Source of the DNA: Sphingomonas endolithica
GTDB taxonomy: Bacteria; Pseudomonadota; Alphaproteobacteria; Sphingomonadales; Sphingomonadaceae
Length of the DNA stretch: 64,000 nt
Reading direction: 5' to 3'
Assembly (NCBI RefSeq): GCF_025231525.1
Contig: NZ_CP103057.1
Span: 1,567,001 to 1,631,000, forward strand
The position numbers and the translations under genes were made by a program. Shown here one piece after another: positions 63,328-64,000 of this stretch. Numbering within the stretch: position 1 is the first letter of the stretch; each line of letters starts with the position of its first letter. Below the pieces are notes generated by a model. It searched no databases. It worked only from the letters and a program-made list of their open reading frames with translations, and had not been told where the DNA came from.

Positions 63328-64000
63328 ATGAGCCCCCTCGCCCGCCGCCTGCTGACCGCCGCCGCGTTGCTGTCGATTCCCGCCGGGCTTTCCGCGCACC
63401 GCATGTGGCTGTTGCCCTCCGGCACGGTGTTTTCCGGCACCGATAGCTGGGTAACCGTCGATGCCGCGGTGTCGAACGATCTATTCTTCCTCGATCACCA
63501 ACCCGGGCGGCTGGAGACGATCAAGGTGTGGCAGCCGGACGGTACGCCCGGCGAACTGAAGAACGGATCGACCGGGCGCTATCGTTCGGTGTTCGACGTG
63601 CAGCTCGACAAGCCCGGCACGTGGAAGATCGGATCGCAGATGTCGGGCGTGATGGGCAGCTTCAAGGTCGACGGGGTCGAGAAGCGGGTCGGTGGTCGCG
63701 GCGGTCCGCCGCCGGGTGCGGGTGGGCAGCCCGGCGCGGTTCGCCAGCCACCGCTGACCGTCGCGGACATTCCGGCGAACGCCACCGACGTCAAGCTGAC
63801 CGAGACGTCGAGCCGCAACGAGATCTACGTCACCGCAGGCGAGCCGACCACCAAGGTCTTCAAGCCTACGGGCAAGGGGCTGGAATTCGCGCCGGTGACG
63901 CATCCGGACGAACTGGTTGCGGGTGAGGCAGCGCGGTTCCGGTTCCTGATCGACGGCAAGCCGGCCGCCGGGATCAAGGTGAGCGTGATCCCCGGCGGAA
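63328..64000 (+). CDS. DUF4198-family exported protein (cut by window edge)
   Basis: Begins at ATG 63328 with AGGAG 8 nt upstream and runs off the right edge after 224 codons. Signal peptide to about residue 22 ending SAHRMWLLPSGTVFSGTDSWVTVDAAVSNDLFF, the DUF4198 start with the characteristic His after cleavage. A Gly/Pro-rich insert (GGRGGPPPGAGGQPG) sits around residue 120. Associated with nickel or other metal uptake in many genomes. Third gene of the PepSY-DUF2271-DUF4198 run. Confidence 0.85.
   Translation, partial: MSPLARRLLTAAALLSIPAGLSAHRMWLLPSGTVFSGTDSWVTVDAAVSNDLFFLDHQPGRLETIKVWQPDGTPGELKNGSTGRYRSVFDVQLDKPGTWKIGSQMSGVMGSFKVDGVEKRVGGRGGPPPGAGGQPGAVRQPPLTVADIPANATDVKLTETSSRNEIYVTAGEPTTKVFKPTGKGLEFAPVTHPDELVAGEAARFRFLIDGKPAAGIKVSVIPGG

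Overview
The window looks like the chromosome of a sphingomonad (Sphingomonadaceae, Alphaproteobacteria). It is GC-rich and dense. Two secreted proteins carry PEPATWAMMILGMG C-termini, the PEPxxWA-CTERM sorting signal typical of Sphingomonas. It also has a plug-barrel TonB-dependent receptor next to glycoside hydrolases and a De Ley-Doudoroff galactose pathway. All calls come from reading translations, motifs and gene spacing; no database search was run.

Layout. 1-12,690: a Wzx/Wzy-type exopolysaccharide cluster. It holds a polymerase/ligase start (cut by the window edge), a Wzz/GumC-like co-polymerase, a Wza-like export lipoprotein, a GT4 glycosyltransferase, a MurJ-like flippase, a GNAT protein, two FemAB/GNAT-like transferases, a NodB-type deacetylase, a WcaJ-type initiating sugar transferase, a GT2 enzyme and a secreted concanavalin-like protein. 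Its content resembles the Caulobacter holdfast (hfs) set. 12,811-15,808: a tight bioF-bioD-bioA operon. 15,911-26,992: an accessory island of visibly lower GC ending at a tRNA-Tyr gene. It contains an orphan conserved hypothetical, a methyltransferase with a leader ORF, a DUF2142-like membrane protein, a small overlapping membrane-ORF cassette, two PEPxxWA-CTERM paralogs with near-identical terminators, a YozE-like/HTH small gene pair, a three-gene unit ending in a PIN-domain nuclease, and a frameshifted P4-type integrase beside the tRNA.

27,266-31,766 is core: rlmB-like methyltransferase, 2Fe-2S ferredoxin, 3-methyladenine DNA glycosylase, Nramp transporter and glutathione-dependent formaldehyde dehydrogenase. 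32,003-46,291 is a sugar-utilisation locus: KDPGal aldolase, KDGal kinase, SSS symporter, FadR-type regulator, GH43, GH-A clan hydrolase, aldose epimerase, IlvD/Edd dehydratase, galactose dehydrogenase, TonB receptor and SMP-30 lactonase. Together they import and oxidise galactose-type sugars to pyruvate and glyceraldehyde-3-phosphate. Short TGATAA-centred palindromes sit in the three main promoter regions. 46,433-52,613 has a DctA carrier and an EmrAB-TolC-type efflux operon divergent from a TetR regulator across a long inverted repeat.

52,650-64,000 holds a TorF-like porin, an OmpR/EnvZ-type two-component pair, an MFS transporter, OsmC and cupin proteins, a GH3 beta-glucosidase, an RNase H-like protein, small sphingomonad hypotheticals, and a PepSY/DUF2271/DUF4198 cluster running off the right edge. 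Four copies of a ~104-bp repeat with inverted ends lie in intergenic spaces between 30 and 45.5 kb.
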